Positions 55,501 to 64,000 of a DNA stretch of 64,000 bases are shown piece after piece (position 1 is the first letter of the stretch; each line of letters opens with the position of its first letter). The translations under genes and the position numbers were made by a program. This stretch comes from Prochlorococcus marinus str. MIT 9515 (lineage in GTDB: Bacteria > Cyanobacteriota > Cyanobacteriia > PCC-6307 > Cyanobiaceae). The notes beneath the pieces are model-generated. The model was not told the DNA's origin. It was given only the letters and a program-made list of their open reading frames with translations, and did no database searches. The DNA lies in the NCBI RefSeq assembly GCF_000015665.1, contig NC_008817.1:806001-870000 (forward strand), written 5' to 3'.

Positions 55501-56717
55501 AAACATCCTTCTAATTTATAAATATTTTTTAATAAGTTAAATGTAGTATCTCTATCGATGTTTTCTGAATTTTGAATAATACTTACAACAAAAGATTTGT
55601 TATCTTTAAATAGGTATCCTGATAAGGCAAATACATTTGATAAAGTCCCAGTTTTTCCAACAAATTTACCTTGTAATTCAGAGTTTGAGTATCTCTTAGC
55701 CAATGTTCCTCTTACTCCAATAATTGATAGTGAGGATTGGTAGGTACTAAAATCTTTTGAATATTTCATCTTATTCAAAAATTCAGCTATTAATTTGGTG
55801 TTTACTCTATTATTTCTAGAAAGTCCACTAGCATCTGCAAATGATGAATTTGCTACATTTAACCCTATATTTCTCAACCAATTTTTTAATTTAAAATAAT
55901 TATTATCATTCCAGGTATTTGATGCATTTTTAAATAGTGATTCAGATGTAAAATTATGACTTTCAGAATTAGCTAATGTTATTAAAGATAATAATGGATT
56001 AGATCTGATTGAATCCAATTCAATTGAAGGTTTCATATAAAATTTTTTTGAATTTTCTACAATTTTTACTTTTATTGAGGAGGATGGATATTTATTAAAT
56101 AAATATTTTTCAATACTTCTTTTTAAGGTTTCTATATTTTCATATTTACTCTGATTACTATTTAATGCCAAAGTTGTAATTGGAGCTCCATATTCAAACT
56201 TTTTATCTCCAGATGTCCAACCTTTTGGCCAATAATATTTAGAATTTATTTCAAATATGTTTAGATTAATTTTCTTATTATAAGAAATATTAGATAGTAA
56301 TTTATATATATCTGAATAACTAAGATCTGGATCTCCGCTACCTAATAAATAATATTTATTACTATTTCTTCTAAATATTGATGTTTTAAAATTTTTTGAT
56401 GATTTATATTTATTTAATAAATATGCAGTGGAAAATAATTTTAAATTAGAAGCTGGAATCCTTAATATTTTATCATTATATGAACTTATTAAAGTTCCAT
56501 TCTCGTTAATAATTGATACACTATATGTCTCATCAAGTGATTTGTATAAAAAATCATAATTTCGACATTTTTTTTTATTATTAATAATTACTGGCAAATT
56601 AAAATAAATATTATTAATAAAATTACTTTTTTTTGTAATTATTAGATACCTTAATATAAATGGAAAACTTAATAAAGAAGATATAACAACAATTAAAAAG
56701 TAAAATTTTCTTATCAC
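55497..56717 (-). CDS. dacB: D-alanyl-D-alanine carboxypeptidase/endopeptidase (PBP4 type)
   Basis: DacB trims peptidoglycan cross-links in the periplasm. It has an N-terminal membrane anchor or signal ([18 protein letters not shown]) and the three active-site motifs of serine penicillin-binding proteins: SNLK (about residue 95), SGLSRNN (SxN type) and GKTGT (KTG). It starts with GTG. The 406 residues are a little short for the family. It follows the DUF1995 gene by seven bases on the minus strand, after dapF and the desulfurase. Confidence 0.92.
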
Positions 56718-56724
56718 TTAGAAT

Positions 56725-57372
56725 CTATAAATTTACAAAAATTGTTTCATTGTCTGGTTTCTCCTCAAATTCTTTTTTAAATAAATATTTGTTGTTAATT
56801 TCTTTAAAAAGTAACCAATTATTGGGATAAGAATGCATTAGAGCACCATTATTAATCGGTTGAAGAAAGTATATATTTTGCCATGTTTTTACAAAGTTTT
56901 TTCTTCTTTCTCGTATTACGCTACCTATACCTATATTTGCATCCTCAAATTTTGGATTTAATGAATAATGCAATCCTTTAAAGTTTTCGCACATTGGTTC
57001 AAATAAACCAAAATCGTAAGGTTGTGGAAGTATAGAAATGACTATTGAGTCATCTTGATCAATATAAATAGATTCATTAAAACCATTAAATGTAAAAATA
57101 TTTTCTTTTATATCCGGATAATCTCTCTGGGCTAAAGCTACAGCTCCCGGATCAGAGTAAGTAACAAAAACACTTTTTTTTATTTTTTTATTATTAAAAT
57201 AATTTGCAAGGATCTTATAAATATTTATACCTATCTTATTAAACCTTAATCCCTCAAAATTAAATTCAACTGTGAATCTACTATTTGAATTTTTTAAACT
57301 AGAAATTATTGCACTTTCCATATTTTTTAAGGCATCATTAAGATCCTTTGGAAGTATATAGCTATTAGTCAT
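56725..57372 (-). CDS. DUF1995 family protein
   Basis: The DUF1995 family occurs in cyanobacteria and plants; the Arabidopsis member LPA3 assists photosystem II assembly, so a photosynthetic assembly role is possible here. The pattern FNFEGLRFNKIG, VTYSDPGAVALAQRDYP and LHYSLNPKFEDANIGIGSV supports the family. The ATG at 57372 (MTNSYILPKDL) forms a TAATG overlap with the desulfurase stop and is preferred over an upstream TTG at 57390. It has no signal peptide. Confidence 0.85.
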   Translation of the reverse strand: MTNSYILPKDLNDALKNMESAIISSLKNSNSRFTVEFNFEGLRFNKIGINIYKILANYFNNKKIKKSVFVTYSDPGAVALAQRDYPDIKENIFTFNGFNESIYIDQDDSIVISILPQPYDFGLFEPMCENFKGLHYSLNPKFEDANIGIGSVIRERRKNFVKTWQNIYFLQPINNGALMHSYPNNWLLFKEINNKYLFKKEFEEKPDNETIFVNL

Positions 57373-58544
57373 TAGAATTTTTTTATACAATTTTGAATTA
57401 ATTCAAACAGTCTATCTAAATCAGATTTTTTATTCATAGATCCTAAACTAACACGAATATTTGAATAAAGTTGATTACTATCATATCCCATATTCTCAAG
57501 AATTTGACTAGGTTTACCTGACGAGCTTGAACAAGCACTACCACTACTAATTTCAACATTATTATCAGACATGTAATTAATAACTTTATAAGCTTTTATA
57601 GGCTCACGTTGAGAATTAAATAAAATAAATGATATATGATTAGGAAGTCTTTGAGTATAACTACCAGTTATTTTAATATTTGGTATATTATTTATTTTGC
57701 TTATAAAGTAGTTTTTTAGTATTTCATTTTTGTTTAAATCAAATACTGTTTTATCTGAACTAAAACTAATTCTACCCTTGATATTTTTTATAGATTGATA
57801 CATTCCAGCTATTAAAGGAAGAGGAGTTGTACCTTGCCTTATTTGATATTCTTGAGTAAGTGATATGTCCTTATTTTTTAAAAAAGATCTAGATTTTGAA
57901 TTAGTCAGAAGTAAACCGATACCTTTAGGACCTCCAAATTTATGTGCTGATAAACTTAATAGATCACATTTAAGTTCTTTCCAATTAAAAATACCATTGC
58001 TCAGAATCTGAGTCCCGTCGATATGAAATAAAATATCTAACTCTTTACATTTAGTTCCTATTAATTGAACTGGTTGTAAACTTCCAATCTCACTTTGACC
58101 CCAAATAATCGAGACAAGATTTGTATTATTTTTAATTACCTCATCTACTTCCGAAATATTTATTATTCCATCGTGATTGACAGGCCATTCATAAATATCC
58201 CAGCCTTTTCGTTTAAGTTTATTTGCTGAAATAATTGTGGCTTGATGTTCAACTTTAGAGATTACAACTCTCCCTCTTTTATATCTATCAGAAAGATTAC
58301 TAAAGACAATTGATGTTGACTCAGATGAACCAGAAGTAAAAATAATATCCTCAATCTCAGCATTTAAAATTTCGGCTATTTTTTGTCTTGTTTTTTCAAG
58401 ATACATTGCACATTTAATCCCAGATTTATAAGTTGAAGATGAATTATTCCAAAAATTATTGTAAGTAGAGTTTATTTTTTTTAATACATTTTTAGATAAT
58501 GGCGTTGTTGATGCATTATCAAGATAAATATAATTATTGAACAT
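57372..58544 (-). CDS. Cysteine desulfurase (NifS/IscS family)
   Basis: This PLP enzyme takes sulfur from cysteine for iron-sulfur clusters and sulfur carriers. The PLP lysine lies in LSLSAHKFGGPKGIGLL (about residue 200), and the catalytic cysteine in SSGSACSSSSGKPSQIL near residue 339, in the long-loop group I (NifS/IscS) arrangement. The 390 residues fit. The stop overlaps the DUF1995 start by one base (TAATG). It abuts dapF directly, with no spacer, suggesting an operon. Confidence 0.94.
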   Translation of the reverse strand: MFNNYIYLDNASTTPLSKNVLKKINSTYNNFWNNSSSTYKSGIKCAMYLEKTRQKIAEILNAEIEDIIFTSGSSESTSIVFSNLSDRYKRGRVVISKVEHQATIISANKLKRKGWDIYEWPVNHDGIINISEVDEVIKNNTNLVSIIWGQSEIGSLQPVQLIGTKCKELDILFHIDGTQILSNGIFNWKELKCDLLSLSAHKFGGPKGIGLLLTNSKSRSFLKNKDISLTQEYQIRQGTTPLPLIAGMYQSIKNIKGRISFSSDKTVFDLNKNEILKNYFISKINNIPNIKITGSYTQRLPNHISFILFNSQREPIKAYKVINYMSDNNVEISSGSACSSSSGKPSQILENMGYDSNQLYSNIRVSLGSMNKKSDLDRLFELIQNCIKKF

Positions 58545-59405
58545 TTAGTTTAGAAAATAATTTCCAGAAAAAACTTTTTTTGCAGTACCGCTCATAACTA
58601 TCTCTTCCTCTAATCTTGACCAATTTATTTTTAGATTACCTCCAGGCAGAATTATTATTGTTTCTGAATTACATAATCCCAGATTAAATGCTGCAACATG
58701 TACTGCACATGCTCCTGTTCCGCAAGCAAGTGTTGCTCCAGCTCCTCTTTCCCAGACAAGGACTTTAATAGTATCTCTATTAATTATTTGTGAAAAATGT
58801 ACATTAGTTTTTTCAGGAAATAATTTATGATTTTCAAAAACAGGACCTAATAAAGAAAGAGATATTTTTGTGATATCCTCTACAAAAAATATTAAATGTG
58901 GATTTCCCATACCAACCGCATATCCTTCATATTCAAAATTAGATTCTTTAAAAAGAAATGCTGGCAGAAAGTTTTGTTTCTTATCTATATTAGTTGGAAT
59001 AGACTTAATATCTATAATTGGTTTTCCCATTTTTACAGAAATTTGACCATCATTATATTGAGCAATTTTTAAGCCGGCTTTTGTTTCTATTCGATACTCA
59101 GAAGAGTTATGAGATCCTTTCTTAGAATTATGTAGATATTGAACCAAACACCTAATTCCGTTTCCACACATTTGAGCTTCTGAACCATCTGAATTATAGA
59201 TAATCATCCTTGCGTGATTATTTCCATTAGGTTCCAAGATAAAAATCAAACCATCTCCTCCTATACCAAATTGTCGATCACACAATTCTTTAATATCGAA
59301 AATATTTTCTGATATAAATTTATTGAATATATTTTTGTTTCTAGTATCAATAATTATAAAATCATTACCATTCCCATGATATTTTTCAAAAATTATATTT
59401 TTCAT
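58545..59405 (-). CDS. dapF: Diaminopimelate epimerase
   Basis: DapF interconverts LL- and meso-diaminopimelate. The two catalytic cysteines are in AQMCGNGIRC (about residue 83) and LACGTGACAV (about residue 224). The N-terminus KYHGNGNDFIIID is diagnostic. The 286 residues fit. It heads the minus-strand series dapF, desulfurase, DUF1995 and dacB, and is divergent from leuS over 109 bp. dapB is at 4592-5440. Confidence 0.97.
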   Translation of the reverse strand: MKNIIFEKYHGNGNDFIIIDTRNKNIFNKFISENIFDIKELCDRQFGIGGDGLIFILEPNGNNHARMIIYNSDGSEAQMCGNGIRCLVQYLHNSKKGSHNSSEYRIETKAGLKIAQYNDGQISVKMGKPIIDIKSIPTNIDKKQNFLPAFLFKESNFEYEGYAVGMGNPHLIFFVEDITKISLSLLGPVFENHKLFPEKTNVHFSQIINRDTIKVLVWERGAGATLACGTGACAVHVAAFNLGLCNSETIIILPGGNLKINWSRLEEEIVMSGTAKKVFSGNYFLN

Positions 59406-59514
59406 TTAGGAATTAATATATCTCATAAATTTTAATAACAAATTAAACCTTTAACAATCTATTCCTTATTTATACAATGGATACTAAAATAATAATTTAT
59501 TAAAGACAAAATAA

Positions 59515-62109
59515 GTGATTTATTCTGAGAATACAGATGAAAAGTCCAATCAACATACAAATAATTTATATAAACCATGTGAGATAGAAAATAAATGGCA
59601 GGAAATTTGGGATAAGGAAAACTTATATAAAACAGATGACAAATCTAGTAAGAAAGAAAAATTCTATGCGCTATCTATGTTTCCTTACCCATCAGGGAAT
59701 CTTCATATGGGACATGTACGAAATTATGTAATAACAGATTTAATTGCTCGATTTCAAAGATTTCAAGGGAAATCATTATTACATCCAATGGGCTGGGACG
59801 CATTTGGTTTACCTGCAGAGAACGCAGCTATAGAAAGAGGAATTAACCCTAATGATTGGACCAAAAAAAATATCGCTCATATGAAATCACAATTAAAATT
59901 ATTAGGTTTATCAGTTGATTGGGATAAAGAATTTGCCACTTGTGATGAAAATTATTATCTCTGGACACAATTTTTATTTTTAGAGTTACATAAATCAGGT
60001 CTTGTTTATCAAAAGGAATCAGAAGTTAATTGGGACCCAATTGATAATACAGTTTTAGCTAATGAACAAGTTGATTCAGAAGGTAAATCATGGAGATCCG
60101 GAGCAAAAGTTGAAAAGAAACTTTTAACACAATGGTTTTTAAAAATAACAAATTATACAGAAGAGTTATTGCAAGATTTAGAAAAATTAAGCGAATGGCC
60201 AGAACGAGTAAAAATAATGCAGGAAAATTGGATTGGCAAATCAAAAGGGGCAAATATAATTTTTAAAATAAATGAATTTGAAAATGAAAAAATAAAAGTA
60301 TTTACTACAAGACCAGATACTCTTTTTGGGGTTACCTATATAGCAATTTCAATTAACAATCCTTTAATTAACAAAATTTCTGATAATGAAATCTTAAGTA
60401 AATTAGAAAATTTAAAAATTTATTTAAAGAAAAATCAAGATAAGGATCAAAAGAAAATTGGAATTCCAACCAATTTAAAGGCTATAAATCCTATAAATTC
60501 AAATGAAATTCCTATTTGGATAGCAAGTTATGTTCTTGATGAATATGGAACTGGAGCTGTAATGGGCGTTCCAGCCCATGATCAAAGAGATTTTGAATTT
60601 GCAAAAATTAATTTTATTGATATAAAACAAGTAATTATTAAAGATAAGGATAATGATAAAAGTACTTTTAAATTAAAAAATGCTTTTACTGATAATGGCT
60701 TTTTAATTAATTCAAACAATTTTAATGGATTATGTAATAATGATGCCAAAAAGCAAATACTTGAACAAGGCAAAATAAATGGATGGGCAGAAGAAGAAAT
60801 TCACTATCGATTAAGAGATTGGTTGATTTCAAGGCAACGATATTGGGGATGCCCAATACCAATTATTAAATGTAATAATTGTGGCTCTATTCCCGTAAAT
60901 AAAAAAAATCTACCTGTGAAATTACCGAAAGAAATTGAAATTTCTTCTAATAAGATTAATTCTCTAGGTAGTTACAAGGATTGGGTTAAAACAACATGTC
61001 CAAAATGCGGAAATTTGGCGAGTAGGGAGACTGATACTATGGATACCTTCATGTGTTCATCATGGTATTTTTTACGTTATCCCTCATCAAAATGTAAAAC
61101 AAAGCCATTCGAAAAAGATAATGTAAACAAATGGTTACCTGTAGATCAATATGTTGGTGGTGTAGAACACGCAATTCTTCACCTTCTTTATGCAAGATTT
61201 CTTACCAAAGCACTTAGAGATAATAACCTTTTCGATATTGATGAACCATTTAAAAAACTTTTAACACAAGGTATGGTTCAAGCTGCAGCTTATAAAAATA
61301 CAAAAACAGGAAAATATATCTCTCCAAAAGATATTAAAGATTTTAATAATCCTACTGATCCAAACGATGATTCAAAACTTGAGGTTCTTTTTGAAAAAAT
61401 GTCAAAATCTAAATATAATGGGATAGATCCGGAATCGGTAATTAAAAAATATGGAGCAGATACAGCCAGAATGTTTATATTATTTAAGGCTCCTCCAGAA
61501 AAAGACCTTGAATGGGGTGACTCTGATGTAGAAGGACAATATAGATTTTTATGTAGAATATGGAAACTTTTCTTAGATTACAGAAATAACGAAAGCTGGG
61601 ATAATCAAAAGAACTACAATAGAGAAAAAGAAAATTCATTAACTAAGTCTATTAATATAGCTATTAAAGAAATTTCTAATGATATAAAAAATAATCAATT
61701 TAATACAGCTATATCCGAATTGATGAAATTTTATAATTCATTATCCTCCAGTATGATTTACGTAAATAAAGACTTAAGGAAAGATGCTTTTAAAAAATTC
61801 TGTATATTACTAGCACCATTTGCTCCTCACATAGCAGAAGAGATTTGGAATTTAATAGGTTATCAAAAATCTGTACATTTAGAAAGATGGCCAATATTTA
61901 ATGAAGATGCTTTAAAGGAAGATTGTTATGAATTAGTCATCCAAATCAATGGAAAAGTTAGAGACAAAATTAATGTAGGAATCGATATTTCTGAAGATCA
62001 AATTAAACAAAAAACATTAACAAGACCTAACGTAAGAAAATGGATTGATCAAAAAACCATAAGAAAAATAATAATTGTAAAAGGTAAAATAATGAATATT
62101 GTTGTTTAA
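59515..62109 (+). CDS. leuS: Leucine-tRNA ligase
   Basis: LeuS charges tRNA-Leu and edits wrong residues. The HIGH-type motif is PYPSGNLHMGHVRNY (about residues 57-71). The editing domain follows, with a zinc knuckle (CNNCG...CPKCG, about 464-505), and the signature loop KMSKSKYNG lies at about 629-637. The 864 residues are complete. It starts with GTG. It converges with pgi, whose stop lies at the next base. Confidence 0.97.
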   Translation: MIYSENTDEKSNQHTNNLYKPCEIENKWQEIWDKENLYKTDDKSSKKEKFYALSMFPYPSGNLHMGHVRNYVITDLIARFQRFQGKSLLHPMGWDAFGLPAENAAIERGINPNDWTKKNIAHMKSQLKLLGLSVDWDKEFATCDENYYLWTQFLFLELHKSGLVYQKESEVNWDPIDNTVLANEQVDSEGKSWRSGAKVEKKLLTQWFLKITNYTEELLQDLEKLSEWPERVKIMQENWIGKSKGANIIFKINEFENEKIKVFTTRPDTLFGVTYIAISINNPLINKISDNEILSKLENLKIYLKKNQDKDQKKIGIPTNLKAINPINSNEIPIWIASYVLDEYGTGAVMGVPAHDQRDFEFAKINFIDIKQVIIKDKDNDKSTFKLKNAFTDNGFLINSNNFNGLCNNDAKKQILEQGKINGWAEEEIHYRLRDWLISRQRYWGCPIPIIKCNNCGSIPVNKKNLPVKLPKEIEISSNKINSLGSYKDWVKTTCPKCGNLASRETDTMDTFMCSSWYFLRYPSSKCKTKPFEKDNVNKWLPVDQYVGGVEHAILHLLYARFLTKALRDNNLFDIDEPFKKLLTQGMVQAAAYKNTKTGKYISPKDIKDFNNPTDPNDDSKLEVLFEKMSKSKYNGIDPESVIKKYGADTARMFILFKAPPEKDLEWGDSDVEGQYRFLCRIWKLFLDYRNNESWDNQKNYNREKENSLTKSINIAIKEISNDIKNNQFNTAISELMKFYNSLSSSMIYVNKDLRKDAFKKFCILLAPFAPHIAEEIWNLIGYQKSVHLERWPIFNEDALKEDCYELVIQINGKVRDKINVGIDISEDQIKQKTLTRPNVRKWIDQKTIRKIIIVKGKIMNIVV

Positions 62110-63693
62110 TTATTTACTATTTTTTTTAATGATTATTGAAATAGGGTTTGACCAATCTCCTTTTATTAGATAATCATCATTGCCAAAGCACATCTGACGT
62201 ATTATAAAAAATATTGGTTCAGATGTTGAATTCTCAATAAGAGAAGTAATTTTTTTTATTGAGAATTCTTCTCCATTATTTAATAATTCAGTAACTTTTT
62301 TTTGATATTCAAGTATTTCTGCTGCTGCTTTTTTACCTGCTTCAACTCCAGGTTGATCATAAGCATTTATATCAACTAATTCTGCGTAAAAAGAAACAGC
62401 TCGCTCAAATAATGCAATTAAGGCTCCGAGAGTTAAACAATTTAATTTATCTAAGGTAATTGTTATGCTTTGTCTGTTTTCGTTAGATAATGCTGATCTT
62501 GTACCTTGCAAAAATCCAGATAAAAATTCTTTAGGATTTTCAGAACCAAAATATTTATTGTCATCAGGAATATCAAGTAACTCTATGAAAACACAAAAGA
62601 AATTATCAATTCCATCTCTTAACTGTTGAACATATGCATGTTGATCAGTGGAGCCTTTGTTACCAAAAACAGAAATTCCTTGATGAACTATTTTACCCTT
62701 TCTATTGAATTTTTTTCCTAATGATTCCATAACTAGTTGTTGAAGATATTTACTAAATACTTGTAACCTGTCTCTGTAAGGTAATACGACCATATCTCTT
62801 TTCCCTATTCCATTTCCAGAAAAAAACCAAGCCGAAGAAAGTAATGCAGCTGGATTATCTTTAATGTTAGTTATCCGGGTTAACTCATCCATTATGGATG
62901 CTCCTCTAATAAATTCAGAGACATCTTGATTAATAAGGGCTAAAGGAAGCAGGCCAACTGAGCTCGTTATACTTGTTCTTCCGCCAACCCAATCAGGTAA
63001 ATTAAAGATTTTTAACCAATTCTCTAATTTTGCTTTTTTATATAGTTGACTATTTTTCATTGTTATAGCTATTGCATTTGAATTCCACAATATATTTTTA
63101 TCTTCAACATGCCTCTTAATTATATTCATTGCTATTTTGGGTTCAGGTGTTCCACCTGACTTACTTACAACGACAAATAATGTGGTAGGCAATTTGTCCG
63201 ATAATTCATCTAATTTCTCACTTATTAAGAATGGATCAATATTATCAATGTATGAAAAATTTAATCCAACAGAATTTTCTTGTAATGCTTCAGTTATTAG
63301 TAATGGTCCTAGACCACTTCCTCCAATACCTATCCATAAAACATCAGTATAAGTTTGATTTTTATTATTTTTAATTATACCCTTTAAAACCTTATCTCCA
63401 AATTCTGAAATATCTCTAATATCTTTAATAATTTCATCCTTTATAAATGTATTTGGAGCTATAGATGGATTTCTTAACCAATAATGCCCAACTTGTCTTT
63501 TCTCATCTATATTTGAAATCGCACCTGCTTCTAATTCCTTTATGGAGGAAAAGACACCTATAAATTTATTTTCTAAAGATGAAATTTGATCATAAGAAAA
63601 ATTAATTTTGCTGATATCTAACCAAATATTTATTTTTTGGTCATACCAGAGGTAATCACAATATTTGTCCCAAGAATTAAAATCATTATTCAT
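62110..63693 (-). CDS. pgi: Glucose-6-phosphate isomerase
   Basis: Pgi interconverts glucose-6-phosphate and fructose-6-phosphate. Visible blocks are [38 protein letters not shown] with a catalytic histidine region (about residue 374), and [14 protein letters not shown] holding the catalytic lysine (about residue 455). The 527 residues match cyanobacterial Pgi. It meets leuS end to end and is divergent from the purN fragment. Confidence 0.96.
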   Translation of the reverse strand: MNNDFNSWDKYCDYLWYDQKINIWLDISKINFSYDQISSLENKFIGVFSSIKELEAGAISNIDEKRQVGHYWLRNPSIAPNTFIKDEIIKDIRDISEFGDKVLKGIIKNNKNQTYTDVLWIGIGGSGLGPLLITEALQENSVGLNFSYIDNIDPFLISEKLDELSDKLPTTLFVVVSKSGGTPEPKIAMNIIKRHVEDKNILWNSNAIAITMKNSQLYKKAKLENWLKIFNLPDWVGGRTSITSSVGLLPLALINQDVSEFIRGASIMDELTRITNIKDNPAALLSSAWFFSGNGIGKRDMVVLPYRDRLQVFSKYLQQLVMESLGKKFNRKGKIVHQGISVFGNKGSTDQHAYVQQLRDGIDNFFCVFIELLDIPDDNKYFGSENPKEFLSGFLQGTRSALSNENRQSITITLDKLNCLTLGALIALFERAVSFYAELVDINAYDQPGVEAGKKAAAEILEYQKKVTELLNNGEEFSIKKITSLIENSTSEPIFFIIRQMCFGNDDYLIKGDWSNPISIIIKKNSK

Positions 63694-63876
63694 TTTATAT
63701 TTTTGACTTTTTCTGATTTTATTTATTATATCTAGTTTATTGCTTGTAAATACTAATCATTTCAATTTATTTAGTTATATTATTTTTAAATAATAATGTT
63801 TGTGATTTTAAATAATTAATATAAAGGGTTTTATTTATTTATTTCTGATTTATTATTCAATTAAAAATATCAGATT

Positions 63877-64000
63877 TTGGATAAGTCATTCAATTATTTA
63901 ATTTCACCCGAGACTATAAAACTTAGGGGATTTTCACCAAAATTAAAAATTGCAATTTTAGCTTCAGGTGAAGGATCAAATTTTCAGGAATTAATTGACC
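63877..64000 (+). CDS. purN: Phosphoribosylglycinamide formyltransferase, N-terminal part (3' end outside window)
   Basis: The frame ends with PKLKIAILASGEGSNFQELI, the N-terminal nucleotide-binding motif of PurN (glycinamide ribonucleotide transformylase, third step of purine synthesis). About 25 residues precede this motif, a short leader seen in cyanobacterial forms. No ATG is available upstream before an in-frame stop at 63862, so a TTG at 63877 (or ATT at 63874) is the likely start. The gene continues past the window. Confidence 0.85.
   Translation, partial: MDKSFNYLISPETIKLRGFSPKLKIAILASGEGSNFQELID

Noticed and set aside
59406-59514. Start of leuS at a later ATG in the protein
   Set aside because: The GTG at 59515 precedes residues that continue the N-terminal frame, and no ATG lies well before the synthetase motifs; a later ATG would remove the HIGH-region lead.

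Overview
This window is about 70% A+T by eye, densely packed and almost free of spacers. It reads as the chromosome of a marine picocyanobacterium, most likely a Prochlorococcus of a streamlined, AT-rich clade. The evidence is the gene content: magnesium chelatase subunit ChlH, the aerobic cyclase AcsF, a Psb30/Ycf12-like peptide, Ycf20, a CCB2/CCB4-type cytochrome b6 assembly factor, and many short proteins of cyanobacterial DUF families (DUF2949, DUF3038, DUF4335, DUF2996, DUF1995). The clade call is an inference from composition and order; no rRNA marker is present. I see no IS element, integrase, phage gene or CRISPR array.

Layout. Positions 1-9.3 kb hold the end of folP, chlH (minus), dapB, a membrane protein, a UbiH-type monooxygenase and a run of short cyanobacterial proteins. 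Positions 9.3-18.6 kb hold mfd, a TerC-family protein and the minus-strand run acsF-tldD-tldE-fmt. Positions 18.7-24.9 kb hold a DUF2996 protein with nine 17-residue repeats, a Zam-like RNB protein, two half-size UPF0016 transporters, a YkgJ-type cysteine protein, psb30, a HAD phosphatase, ycf20 and rpmF. Positions 25-28.3 kb hold an FtsH homologue that has lost its zinc site, a membrane protein and a 2-Cys peroxiredoxin. Positions 28.3-30.6 kb are a cluster of nine short unknown genes on both strands. Positions 30.6-39.2 kb hold a CAT-anticodon tRNA, trmL, cobU, a CCB factor, lptC, metG, a minimal RNase II, rpsR, rpmG and pheT. Positions 39.2-41.3 kb contain a small secreted-looking protein, a 376-bp gene-free stretch with spaced AGACT/AGTCT half-sites, and a protein joining a ribbon-helix-helix-like N-terminus to a C-terminal J domain. 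Positions 41.3-64 kb hold Ap4A phosphorylase, metH, ilvE, cobN, a PHP protein, hemG, uvrC, a flavin reductase-like protein, coaD, dacB, a DUF1995 protein, a cysteine desulfurase, dapF, leuS, pgi and the start of purN.

How the genes fit together. Tetrapyrrole metabolism is spread through the window: HemG makes protoporphyrin IX, ChlH inserts Mg, AcsF closes the isocyclic ring, CobN inserts cobalt for the corrin branch, CobU works on the nucleotide loop, and MetH consumes the cobamide. Lysine/peptidoglycan metabolism appears as dapB, dapF and dacB. Translation is represented by fmt, metG, pheT, leuS, rpsR, rpmG, rpmF and trmL.

The points most worth a second look are the J-domain protein next to arrays of AGACT half-sites, two proteins whose family active sites are lost (FtsH-like and RNB/Zam-like), the gamma-proteobacterial-type HemG, and the coding minisatellite in the DUF2996 protein.
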